Position numbers and translations under genes: made by a program. This document shows, piece after piece, positions 46,677-58,139 of a DNA stretch of 64,000 nt. Each line of letters starts with the position of its first letter. The first letter of the stretch is position 1. Source of the stretch: Zeugodacus cucurbitae (Eukaryota; Arthropoda; Insecta; Diptera; Tephritidae); NCBI RefSeq assembly GCF_028554725.1, contig NC_071671.1, forward strand, positions 11,528,001-11,592,000. Reading direction: 5' to 3'. The notes under the pieces were generated by a model that saw only the letters and a list, made by a program, of their open reading frames with translations, searched no databases and was not told where the DNA came from.

Positions 46677-48331
46677 AATGTTAGATAATAATTTACAAAT
46701 TAATTTTAAATAAGCTTAAATTATATATGTATTATTGCTGATTTAATTTATTTCATTTAAATTCAATTTCTAAAATATATTAACATTAGCAATGTCTAGG
46801 CTTTTCATTTAATTGAACTTGTGGAACACTACTTGCTTCAGCTGTCATTTATGCCCACTGAACTTGTGAAACGTTTGCAAAATGCCAGCAACTCTTCAAT
46901 TCAATTCACTCAAGCACAGATGCTTGTCTAAATAGAGTATTTTAATTTGAATTTTATTTATATACACAAACTAGCAAATTGATAACTTTAAAAGTCATAC
47001 TAAAAATAATCGTTCTCTCTCTCTCTCTATTTTTCTTCTATTTGCAGGTAAGTGCAAAGCTTAATAGCGTAAATAAAAAATAAGAACTCAGCGTGGCAAT
47101 ATTAACTGAGTGAGTATATTTTAAGTGACAAAGAATCATACGAATAATATTGAATTTAACAAAAAAATGCAAAAATGCAAAAGTGAATAGTGAATAGTGA
47201 AAGCTGTGCACTTTGATGCAGTCGCTATGAAGTCCTTACCTTACTCGGTTTTGCCACTTAAGCGTGGTGCCATCACTTAAATTTGTACGAATTTATGATT
47301 TTCAATTACCTTACGGTTTACGCTTTCGCATTTGCACTTGCAGCATATATTGTGTTCTCTGATTTTTCAACTGCAACGTCATTGACTCACCGCCTCTTGG
47401 CTTGGCTCAGTTGTGTGCGTTGTGCATTGAAAGCAGGAAATGGCTTCAAGTGAGATTATTCTATCAGCTTTGGTGATTATTCGTGATTTTGTTGCGCTGT
47501 GCTGCTTCGTGCGACATACTTACATTCACATATTTAAATGTGCACTATATGTTGCTGCAACTTTTATATATAAACCCGTCGTCTGTCTGCCTATCAGATA
47601 CAACGTCACAGTCTTACAAATAATAAAATTACGTTTATTCCGCTGCCATAAACCGATTTACCGCCTTGCTATTTTTACTTACAAGATTTTTTCATTTGCT
47701 TACCTTTTCTTCATTGCAAAATTCTTATTTTAATAATGTAAAATTGAAAGCAGATTTTATAATAATTTTCCACTGACAAATGAAGAAATATATTAATGTA
47801 GAAATATTGCAGCATTTCGTATAATTGAACTTGTGAAACACTTTGTTTATACAGTTAATTGCGCTCAATGAACTTGTGAAACGCTTGTAAAACGATTGTA
47901 AATTTAAACATTTGAAGATTTTGTAAGAAACTATTCCGTCTGCAATAGGAGATCCTTGAGTTGCGAGTACTTAAATCAAATTCAAAGGATCTGGCAGAGT
48001 TATAACATGGTTCAGATTAATCAAATTCTCTGTAGCATTTCAACACCGGTTTGTGACAATTTTAAAGAGAACCCTCATGCTTAAGATAAACCCTGTAATA
48101 CTTGTTAATCCACCGTGTTGGGAAGTATAAAGTAAATTTATTTCCTTGGTTAGATTACTCTTAATGATGTCTAGGGTACTAATTGCATTGTTCGTAGCAA
48201 CATATCCGGTACACTAAAATAAATCTTCTCAAGGCATCAAAAACACAAGACATCGAATTTTAGCTGATTTTCTTGTACCCAAAAATAAAATAGGTAGAGT
48301 GGAGTAGATTGAGGCCTTCAGAATTTTACTA
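46677..48331. other. Intronic sequence around the ratchet site
   Basis: Contains the recursive splice site (47047/47048) and two pairs of TGAACTTGTGRAAC motifs (46814 and 46859; 47825 and 47869), each pair 44-45 bp apart. The 97-codon ORF at 47440-47733 has hydrophobic stretches but no recognisable domain and is not called. Confidence 0.5.
47010..47055 (+). promoter_or_regulatory. Recursive splice (ratchet) site: Y-tract, CAG|GTAAGT
   Basis: A 35-base pyrimidine-rich run (CTCTCTCTCTCTCTATTTTT then CTTCTATTTG) ends in CAG at 47045-47047 and is followed at once by GTAAGTG. A branch-point-like ACTAAAAAT lies near 47000. An acceptor fused to a donor with no exon is the signature of the zero-nucleotide ratchet points known in Drosophila introns of tens of kilobases. 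It lies 41.6 kb from donor A and 34.3 kb from donor B, in the orientation of the gene. Confidence 0.75.
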
Positions 48332-48811
48332 ATAGCTTTTTCGCACAGGAGGTAATTGATCACTTAACCGACCGCTGCTCGATTAAAACGCTGATTTATA
48401 GCCTTTTCACACAGGAGCTAATTGATCAATTAAACGGCCTCTGCTCGATTGAAACGCTGTTTAAGAACGATTTACCAAACAAAATAAAAATCTGCATTCA
48501 TTTTTAATTGAATTTTAATCGATTGGAAAATGAAATGCAACTCTGCGACAAAGACCATATTTGTAATTATTTATACGATTTTTGTCTGCGAATTGTTGTT
48601 CAGGCTACACAACGGTAGATGTCGCTGCTGAATAAATAATAAAATAGCAATCAGTTGACGAAACTTTCCAACTTCTTATGAAAAGCAAAAAGAAATGTAT
48701 AGCACCTATAACAGATCGATTATCAAGTAGCTGCCAGTGTGAAGGGCAAAAAGTTATTTCTCAATCAAAATTTTAATTGATCAATAAATTTGGCTCTGTG
48801 AAAAGGCTATA
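48332..48811 (+). mobile_element. ATAGCC-family MITE, copy 5, with duplicated 5' end
   Basis: A first 5' terminus (ATAGCTTTTTCGCACAGGAG, 48332-48397) is followed directly by a second (ATAGCCTTTTCACACAGGAG, 48398). The body and the right end (CTGTGAAAAGGCTAT) follow. Interior words TAACAGATCGATTATCAAG and TAGCTGCCAGTGTG match the family. Noncoding. Confidence 0.8.
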
Positions 48812-50057
48812 ATGAAATTAGAGAAAAATCCGGCCAGGGTTTAAAATAACTACTTGACAAAATAGTAATTTAAAAAAATTTCAGTGACTAAAATATTTTA
48901 GCAGTCCGACTCAGAAGTTCAGATTTCACTATACTTAATTGCCACTTTGTCTCTCTGTAAGCTACGTCATAGCTATGAAATTTATTTATTTTAATTGGTT
49001 ATATTAGTGCAACTACCAATGCGTCATCATTCGCACTGGAGCTCGCTTAATTTGATTTTGAAAAAATGTTAATCAATTTCGAAATGCTTCATATTTTTTA
49101 ATGCAAACAACGGTAATTAGCAGCACGTAAATGAGCACATATGCCGTACAGCTGCTTTCGCTGTTATTTAAATTTTTCGTTGCGCGTTTTTGGTGCGTGG
49201 GCGCACACGCTTTCGAACGCCTGAAGCGGCTGCAGCGCATGCAACACAGCTGCACGCACTAATGAATCGTGTTGGTGTACAGTACACACTTGCCAACTTT
49301 CCAACAAGCCGCTGTTTGCTCTCAACTCTTCGCCGGTGTGTTGCGCAGCATAGCACAACTCATCAACGGTTTGGCAAAATGTTATTTTTTTCCAAATGTA
49401 CAGCCACAATTTCATACTTTTTTCCAGTTACGAAGATTTTTAATTTTTCTCGCTTCTCTTATTTTCATTTTTATTTTTTTTGTATTCTTTGTTAATATAT
49501 GCTTGCCAACCGCAAAGCATAAATCTCGCATTTTGCATATATTTGCATTGAGCAGCTGCAAGCAACCAACGGCAATGTCAGCTGCGGCTGCCAAACGGTA
49601 CACTGTGCTAACTGTATAGACCATATGTGGGTGTTTGTTGAAACTCAATTCGATAACGTTTTAATTTAACATGTGGAAATGTGAAAATGTGCTGCCATGA
49701 TTTATGATCGCCCGAAATTGCTTAATTAATATTGTGGCAATATTGAAATTGCGCATTTCAGCTGGCGATTGGCATTGTCAGCGGTGTTTGTTCAGCTGAA
49801 CTGAATTTGTGGAACACTTGAGGCACTGTATAATTAAAATGGAATTAAAAACTGTATAATTAATATATGATTTTTAAAATTTGCTTTAACTGGCAAAACA
49901 GATAGTGAGTATTTGCTGGAGTATGCTTTATGATATAGCATTTTCAAAAACTAAAAAAAAAAAATTAAAAATAAAGAATCTAAAAAAATAGAGGCATTCA
50001 AAATAATTTTAAATAAACTCAAACTTTATACAAATGCCGTCTGCATAAATACTTATT
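48812..50057. other. Intronic sequence without recognisable gene
   Basis: ORFs at 49073-49648 overlap one another on both strands and show no domain. One copy of the TGAAYTTGTGGAACACTT motif starts at 49802. Confidence 0.4.
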
Positions 50058-50444
50058 ATAGCATTTTGAGATATCCAAATTAATTGATCAATCAAAATTT
50101 TTATTGAGCAACCCCTTTTTGCCTTTTACACAACCGGCTACTCGATAATCGATCAGCTGTTATCCATTTTTGTTTTTGCTTTTCATAAGAAGTTGGTAAG
50201 CTTCATCAGCTGATTGATATTTTGCAGCAGTGACATCTACCGTAGCTTTTTTTCAGCCAATCGCAGATAAAGAATGTATATCGTACGTCTTTGTCGCAGA
50301 GTTGCATTTCATTTCCAAGTCGATTAAAATTCAACTAAAAATTAATGTAGATTTTTAGTTTGTGCGGCAAATCGATCTTAATAAGCATTTTAATCGAGCA
50401 GAGCCCGTTTAATTGATCAATTAGCTCCTGTGTAAAAAGGCTAT
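50058..50444 (-). mobile_element. ATAGCC-family MITE, copy 6
   Basis: The left end is worn (ATAGCATTTTGAGATATCC), followed by AAATTAATTGATCAATC. The interior has CGATAATCGATCAGCTG and CATAAGAAGTTGGTAAGC. The right end AATTGATCAATTAGCTCC and TGTAAAAAGGCTATTA is well preserved. 387 bp. Confidence 0.8.
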
Positions 50445-52517
50445 TAGCATTATACAACACTAATTTATAACTCATTGAATTTTCAATTGTAAGTTCATAA
50501 ATAAATTTTCCACAACAAAGTGAACTTGTGAAACACTTAGTATATTGAGTATTTTAACTAGCCATGCATTCTGCAGCCGCTTCTGACTTGCATTCAGCTT
50601 ATTTATAACTCTATAGCTTTTGTAAAATATATATTATATGCAGCTGCATTTATTAATTCACTTTTGCGCACAAATTTTAGTAAAATATTTGCAACAATTT
50701 TGCTGCTTGCCGCTGGAGCAATATTTTCTCAACAAACTCATAAAGTTTCAGTCTTCAGCTTGTCGATTGGTTAAACTTTTGATAAACTCGCGTATAATAA
50801 CATGTATCAAAAACTTTCTTGAAGCAAAATTTAAGTGCTTACCAAGTGCTTTTCAAGTTTCGAGAATTTTCAGTGTGATTTGTGGTAACTTTTGGGGCGC
50901 ACGGTTTTATTTTGGTGTATAAGTATATAACGGTTTTAAAATGTGTATAAAATGTGTATAAAGCTCGTATTTCTTTGTGATTTTCGAAACAGATTTGCTT
51001 GGCAAATTTGATCTAATGAATATTTATGGTAGACGGGAGTTGGAGTAGTTAAGCCTAGATCTTATAGAACATTTTATAGTACGGTAGAGATTTATATGAA
51101 TTGAATTTATATGATAAGACTCACTCAATATTTTCTGAGTAACTGAGTAAAAGATGTTATGTTTAGATAATATTTTCAAAACTATTAGATTGTTTTTAAA
51201 ACAAAAAATATAAAATGTTTTTAGTTAAACTCACCACCATAGTGAAGAGATATACCTTCTAAATATTACCTCACTTAGCAAGCAGTCATTAAATATTTAG
51301 TTTTTAATTAAAATGGATTAAATAGAACATAGATAAAACCCTGAAAAATTTATAATATTCACCACTTAATACTCTACTTCACCAACAGACTACAAACAGC
51401 AAAAAAAAAAATATGGAATTTTCAATTTCAACTAACACCCACAGCTATTTGGCTGTTGCAACGGTTGTAAAACGTCAAGCGAAATTGTATTTCAACCGTT
51501 ACTGTTGGATCCATAACATTGTTAAACCCTTAATTGAATTTCCAGCATTTGACATATGGCCGCGCGATTGTGGGCGGCCAGTTGATGGTATGGTTTTCGG
51601 ATTATAACTCTAGCGTGGTAATGGTTAAGCCACCAAAAAAAAAAAACAAGAAAAAATGGCACGAAAACAAACGATTCGTATTGTGTGCGGATGATAATAA
51701 CGGCAAGCAAAACTCAAGTTGTCATGGCAGTCCACAACTAGCATGTACAAAATTATAGTACTCATACTCTCCTTTCGCTTTTCTAGCTCTGGGCATACAG
51801 TGTTGCCAGCACGATAAAGATGCTGCTTGCTGGGTATTGGGTATTGTGTGTGCGGAAAGATACCATTTCATTGCATATACAGAACACAATAAAAATGCTG
51901 TGTAGGTGTGAAACACGTGCAGGAAGTAATCAAATGCAGCAACTCGCTTCCACTCTCCCTCCGAAACAGACCAAATTTTTACCTTCGCAACGAGGTCGGT
52001 TGTGGGCAGCTAGGTAGTGCAAATAAATTGTTTGAGGGAAAAAGTAATTAAATCGTACTCGAACAGCACAGAACTGGAATATCAAAAATTATGGCTGGTT
52101 AAAAATAGCATCAACATCAAGCTGAGGTGAGAATGTAACAGAATTTTCAGCATACCTTTTCGCCACATATAAAAAAAAGTGAAAAGTGGAGCTGACGTTT
52201 GCATTTGACATTGTTAGTTTTGTGGTTGTATTTGCAGAGTGAACTTGTGGAACACTTTGCAAAAATGTTGGTTAGTGGCTTAGAAATATGAATTTTTTGT
52301 TTTGAATTGTTTAAGTATAGGTAAAATGTGCGGAGAGAGAGCGAGAAATAGAGAGAGTTAATTTTTCGGCTATAATCGCTTAAAGCGGTTCCTACGCCAA
52401 ATATATATATATATATATATAATTTGTCTTTTTGACCTTTGCAGTTTTTTTAATAAATTGAGCAATTTTCAGGTTCCTCTCGAACGATAATGAAAAATTA
52501 ATTTAAATTAAAGAGTA
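50445..52517. other. Intronic sequence without recognisable gene
   Basis: Holds single copies of the TGAACTTGTGRAACACT motif at 50521 and 52240 and an (AT)n tract at 52402-52421. The 94-codon ORF at 50638-50922 is featureless. Confidence 0.4.
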
Positions 52518-53135
52518 ATAGCCTTTTCACGCAGCCAAATTTATTGATCAATTAAAATTTTAATTAAGAAACCAGTTTTTGCCGTTCACACTGCCGGCTA
52601 CTCGATTAACGATCAGCTGTTATATGGTTTTGTTTTTGCTTTTCATTGTTATAAATACAAATACGGCCTTTGTGGCAGAGTTGCATTTCATTTTCAAGTC
52701 GATTAAAATTCAATTAAAAATTAATGAAAATTTTTTTTTTTTTGCTAAACCGATTTTAATCATCGTTTTAATCGTGCAATTAAAAAATTATGTAGATTTT
52801 TAAACGATCTTAATTAGCGTTTTAATCGAGCAGAGGCTGGTTAATTGAGCAATTAATTCCTGTGTGAAAAGGCTATTAAAATGCAATTAGAAATTAATCG
52901 ATCAATTAAAAATAATGTAGATTTTTATGTTGTACAGTAAATCGATCTTTTTCAGCGTTTTAATCGAGCAGAGACCGGTTAATAGATCAATTAGCTCCTG
53001 TGTGAAAAGGCTATTAAAATTCAATTAAAAAATAATGCAGATTTTTATTTTGTATGGTAAATCGTTCTTAATTAGCGTTTTAATCGAGCAGAGGCCGGTT
53101 AATTGATCAATTAATTCCTGTGTGAAAAGGTTATA
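52518..53135 (-). mobile_element. ATAGCC-family MITE, copy 7, with tandemly repeated 3' end
   Basis: The 5' end ATAGCCTTTTCACGCAGCC and the interior (CACTGCCGGCTACTCGATTA, CGATCAGCTGTTATA) are normal. The 3' terminus then occurs three times: ends TGTGTGAAAAGGCTATTA near 52875 and 53016, and TGTGTGAAAAGGTTATA near 53135. Each is preceded by a GCGTTTTAATCGAGCAGAG block. The repeat unit is about 120-140 bp. Confidence 0.8.
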
Positions 53136-53779
53136 AGTGCAAAGAATAAACGTCTTTTTAATTTCCATTTCGCTTCAATCCTATTTCTGGCAATTTTTAG
53201 TATTAAATGTACGTAAATGTAATAATTTCATAAGCTTTAATTAAGTTGAATCAAAAATCTCAAGGTTACCAGCCACACACAGCTGAACTTGTGAAACACT
53301 TCAAGGCATGTGCCACCATTCTACATAACCTCAACTTTATGCGGCAAACGCAAGGCAACAAATGCAAAAATGAAAATAATTAAAAATGTAGCGACCCATA
53401 TTTACATATTTTTTTCGTACTGCAACTTCAAAAATTTCTACGCTACGCCGTTAATTCGTTTGTTGCCCCATTTTTTACACAATTTTGCACATGACATAAA
53501 AACCATGGCCAAATGCGACTGTCTAGACGCCATCCGCTGAGAGCAAAATTGCTTAAATAGCAACACTGCCATCTATGCTGAAAAATATATATGTATGTAT
53601 GTAAGCATTGGTGTTGCACTTGACCCTCGCCACAAGCTAGCGCATTCCCTTGAACTGCCTTGACTGCGTACGAATCGCCTTGACTTTCCCTAATTTTACT
53701 CGGATTTCCTTGACAATATTTGAAGCGACTGTGAAAGAATTTCACAATTAGTAAGTTATCATTAAATAAAGAGGGGACC

Positions 53780-54835
53780 TTTTTTTTCGCAACGCGCCCC
53801 TTGTATTTACTTGTAGGAAAGCACGCGACGCACAGCAGGCAACCAGCAAAAAAAGAGGGTTCGCCATTTGCGCTCGTTTTAGCGTCACTTCGGGCGTCTA
53901 ACTCGCTTATGCGGCGGCGAATACTACTTCACTAAAACGCACGAAATTTCACTGGAGCCACCAGGGGGAAGACGTACGAGTATAAATGTATGCTTAAGGG
54001 AACGCTTGTAACCCCAAAGACAACAATAAAAAATGTGCGTCGTCCCCTAGACAAGCGGAAGACAAAGAAAACTGCAGGCAGTAGGGTTAAATGAATGCAA
54101 GCAATAGCGTTATAATGTGTATGGAGTTTCAGTGCGCTACTTCAATTGCGCCAATTGGTGTGAAAAGGTGTTGCCTGTCACGTGAGGTGAAGTGCTGCTG
54201 CTGCCACACTCAGTGCGGGAGTGTGTGTATATTAATTGATAGAAGTACACAGCGGAGTACTCAACTGTCAAATGAACGACGACGTCGACGAACCCACAAT
54301 GTACGAATGAGCGGTTCTCGAGTGTCTGTTGGCGTGAGTGTGCATGCGGCGGAGTGTGCCGCACTTACTTACTTGCCACGCAGCTGAAGCTGAGGTTGGA
54401 GTTGCAGCGTCGTCTCTGTAATCGTGCACTACAGGGCTGGATTGACTAACTTCATTTAAACTCCCTAGCAGTGTGGCAGGTAACTGGAAAAAGAACTCAG
54501 CCAGTGGGAGACAGCCTACCATTTGCATGGCAATTCATTAGATATCTGCCGTGCGGCATTGTGCGGAGGAAGTGTAAGTTTCATTAGCAATAATAACAAA
54601 TGTAGCGTATGAATAGCAGTAAAGCGTTTGCGAGAAGGGTTAAAAATGTGTGCGAAAAAAATCAGTAGCAAAGTTGACAACCCGCAGACGGTTTGCACTT
54701 AAGTAAGCGACCCTCTCGAAGGCATATACCGTCTTGGGGGCGCGTGACACGAGTACAAGAGGGCACGCAGTGGCAAAGGGCAAGTCGGTCTTTGATTGTT
54801 GCAGCCATTAGATGGCTTAAAGGTATGTAGTATAT
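53780..54835 (+). other. G+C-richer interval with splice-like borders, unassigned
   Basis: After TTTTTTTTCGC and CCCCTTGTATTTACTTGTAG (an acceptor-like end near 53816), the sequence becomes noticeably richer in G and C for about 1 kb. An AAAG|GTATGT donor-like word lies near 54829. The + strand ORF at 54091-54387 (98 codons, Cys/Ser/Arg-rich) has no domain. It could be a noncoding exon or enhancer, or simply a compositional patch. Confidence 0.25.
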
Positions 54836-55692
54836 TCGTGTGCTCTCATATATTAAGTTTATGTATATGAAGTTAATATAATTTACTTCTAAATATAGGG
54901 GTTAATGAAATATAAATTAAACTGAATTCATGTTGGGTTATATGTTTAATAATTAAGAAAGATTTCTAAAAAAAAATAAAAAATTGAATTGAGTAAATAG
55001 TGCAATGATTTCGGTACAAATTCTACACTGAACTTATCATTGATCCGACTATTCTTTTTGCATATTTTGCTTTTCAATTGATTCTACAAAATTAGTCCGG
55101 TTATCTGGATGGCTGGTTAACATTTATTGTATTTTTGTCGTAAGATTGCCAGGGAATATTGGTTGCAGAACATCCAATTGTCATTTGAAAACAAATTTCC
55201 AAGAATTAACTGAACTTGTGAAACACTTTGGTTCCACAGCCAGTCAATGAACTTAAAAAATGCTTTTTAATAAATAAGTAATAACACTACTATAATATAT
55301 AGTAATAACCTGGGGATGGCTTGTTACCTATGTTATGTTTTAAATGAGTCGATATTTAAATATTTATCAGTGAGAAGTCATAAGACATTTATGTAAACTT
55401 TTTTATGTTCGCAATATGGTTGGGGGTTTTTATTACACTGTACAACACTCGGCTGGGTATTGGTTTATACTATTTTTTCCGGGAGATTAAGTCATAATTA
55501 AAAAATTGTATTCTCCGATTTTCGAAATTAGCTTTCAAAATCGAAATATTTGGATTCGAAAAAAAAAAATTAAAAAAAGTTTATTAATAATTATAGGATA
55601 TAGTTACTAAAGAATCCGACATGTGGACAGAATCAAGGTATTTTTCTTAATGGTGTACAAATTTTCCGTCAGGCTTATATGTAAATCATAAG
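54836..55692. other. Intronic sequence with one TGAACTTGTG motif
   Basis: A+T-rich DNA. The motif is at 55211. No exon or TE ends were identified. Confidence 0.4.
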
Positions 55693-56345
55693 TAACAAGT
55701 AAGGAAGGACTAAGTTCGGGTGCAACCGAACATTTTATACTCTCGCAATTTATTTAACTTTATTAATATTATATAATACACAATTTGACCCACATATTCG
55801 TCATATATATTGTATAAAGTCCTTTGAAAGTTGGAAACCATAATATTAGGTTAGAAGCACCGAGGTCCTCATGTTCGATATATGGGACCTTAAAAACCTA
55901 TGGTCCGATTTCGGCGATTTTTAGAATGGGGCTGCCACACTATAAACATAGTATTTGTGCAAAGTTCTGCACCGATATCTTCACTAGTGCTTACTTTATG
56001 TATTGCAATGTAAACGATTCAGATCGTCTTCAAAGTTCTGGTATATAGGAAGTAGGCGTGGTTGTGAAGCGATTTGGCCTATTTTCACAACATATCATTG
56101 GGATGTAAGGAAACTATTACAAACCAAGTTTCATTGAAATCGATCGAGTAGTTCCTGAGATATGGTTTTTGACCCATAAGTGGGCGATGCCACGCCCATT
56201 TTCCATTTTGTAAAAAAATTTGCGTGGATCTTCTATCTGCCATGCTTATGTGAAATTTAGTGTTTCTGACGTTTTTTGTTAGTGAGTTAACCCACTTTTA
56301 GTAATTTTCAACCTAACCTTTGTATGGGAGGTGGGCGTGGTCAAA
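55693..56345 (+). repeat. Dispersed repeat, short (3'-truncated) copy of the 29.8-31.7 kb family
   Basis: It starts AACAAGTAAGGAAGGACTAA and is close to collinear with the copy at 29784, minus that copy's hAT insertion. It breaks off after GAGGTGGGCGTGGTCAAAC. It provides the empty-site reference for that insertion. No coding capacity. Confidence 0.8.
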
Positions 56346-57120
56346 CTTTGATTTTTCCTAGCATAACTCACATAATTAAATGAACTTGTGAAACACATTG
56401 CGAACAAAAGTTTATTAATCAAACTTTCAGTACTTTCTATAATACATCAATACATATATATCAGTATCTTCAACAATTTTACACCATTTTTTCTAACCAT
56501 CAAAATAGAATTTTCATTCTTCTTTGATTTCCTACCTTTTTAGCATCAAAGGCATTTGTTATGCAGTTTAATTGAATGCCTTTTTGGCTTGTCATTGTCA
56601 ACGGCTTTCTTACTGTATTTCCTACTGTCTTTCATGTCCTTATGTTTTATTTCCATTATCAAAAAGATATGCTCTAAATGTCCTTGCTAAAAAATTGGAG
56701 AAACCAGGAGTAGCAAAGTTTTACAACGCCCACGATTTGTGACAGTTAAGTGACAGTTGTACAGTTGTCCGTAGGTGGGCTGTAGTAGCAGTCATCATCA
56801 GCAACTTTGCGTTTAATTTGATGTGACACGCTTTGGGCTGTGAATGTCAGTTGTCGCCGCGGGTTAACTACGGACTGAATGATTTTCTGGACAGTTGTAA
56901 TTTTGGCGAGTGACTTAACTATATTTGGAAGGGCATAGTGAGCGGAGTTTATGAGTTCGTGATTTTTGTGGTTTGTTACTTTTGTAATTTTTTTCTTTTA
57001 TGTTTTTATTAAAATTTCAGCTGTTTCTATATTTATTTGATTTTTGACCGTTGTTAGGCATAGTCACTTTCAAGGGTCTACAGTCGTGATTGTATTAGTT
57101 GAGTGAGTGTTGAGTGGAAA
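56346..57120. other. Intronic sequence with the last TGAACTTGTG motif
   Basis: The motif occurs at 56381-56398. The remainder is unremarkable and has no supportable ORF. Confidence 0.4.
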
Positions 57121-57239
57121 ATAGAATGGTTTATATATTTTAACAACCAAAATTTCATTTATATTATTAAATATTAAAATAAAAATAAATTTCTATTTTG
57201 GCTAAATCAGATTATTACGAAAAATTAATTTAAAAATCT

Positions 57240-58110
57240 TGGACTTTTTTAAAAAAGTAAAATTTTATATTTTTTTCTAATTACAATTTTTTACAAAATT
57301 AGTATAAAAATTGAAAAAAAATATATATATATTTTTAATATCTTATTAAAATTTTTCAAAAAATAATATAATATTTTTTTTTTAATATTTTATTAAAATT
57401 TTTTTTCAAAGTTAATATAAAAATTGTTTTAAAGGTATTTATTACAAAGTTAATGTAAAAAATGTTTTAAAAATATTTATAAAAATTTAAAAAATATTTG
57501 TTTTTTAATATTTTTAAATTAATTTTCAAAGCTAATTTGAAAAATTTTTTTTTCAAAGTTAATATAGAATAAAAAAATGTTTTAAAGGTATTAAAAAATA
57601 GTGTAATTATTTTTTTAATATTTAAATTTTTTTTCAAAGTTAATATAAAAAAAATGTTTTAAAAATATTTATAAAAATTTAAAAAATATATTTTTTTTTT
57701 AATATTTTTAAATTAATTTTCAAAGCCAATTTGAAAAATTTTTTTTTTCAAAGTTAATATAGAATAAAAAAATGTTTTAAAGGTATTAAAAAATAATGTA
57801 ATTGTTTTTTTTTTAATATTTAAATTTTTTTTTTTTCAAAGTTAAAAAATATTTTTTTTTTTAATATTTTTAAATTAATTTTCAAAGCTAATTTGAAAAA
57901 TTTTTTTTTCAAAGTTAATATAGAATAAAAAAATGTTTTAAAGGTATTTAAAAAATAATGTAATTGTTTTTTTTTAATATTTAAATTTTTTTTCAAAGTT
58001 AATATAAAAAAATGTTTTAAAAATATTTGTAAAAATTTAAAAAATATTTTTTTTTTTTATATTTTTAAATTAATTTTCAAAGCTAATTTGAAAAATTGTT
58101 TAAAAAACTG
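57240..58110 (+). repeat. A+T tandem array with about 195-bp higher-order unit
   Basis: Two related subunits alternate. One starts CAAAGTTAATATAGAATAAA (57554, 57749, 57910). The other starts CAAAGTTAATATAAAAAAA and contains TTAATTTTCAAAGCTAATTT. The spacing 57554 to 57749 is 195 bases; the next interval is 161 because part of one subunit is missing. Units are close to identical, implying recent amplification. Confidence 0.8.
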
Positions 58111-58139
58111 TTCATTTTAATATTTTAATTTTTTGCGCA

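Noticed and set aside
52225..52260. TATTTGCAG followed by the TGAACTTGTGG motif as a splice acceptor
   Set aside because: The upstream pyrimidine tract is weak, and no open coding exon or donor follows. The motif copies elsewhere lack the AG, so I treat it as coincidence.
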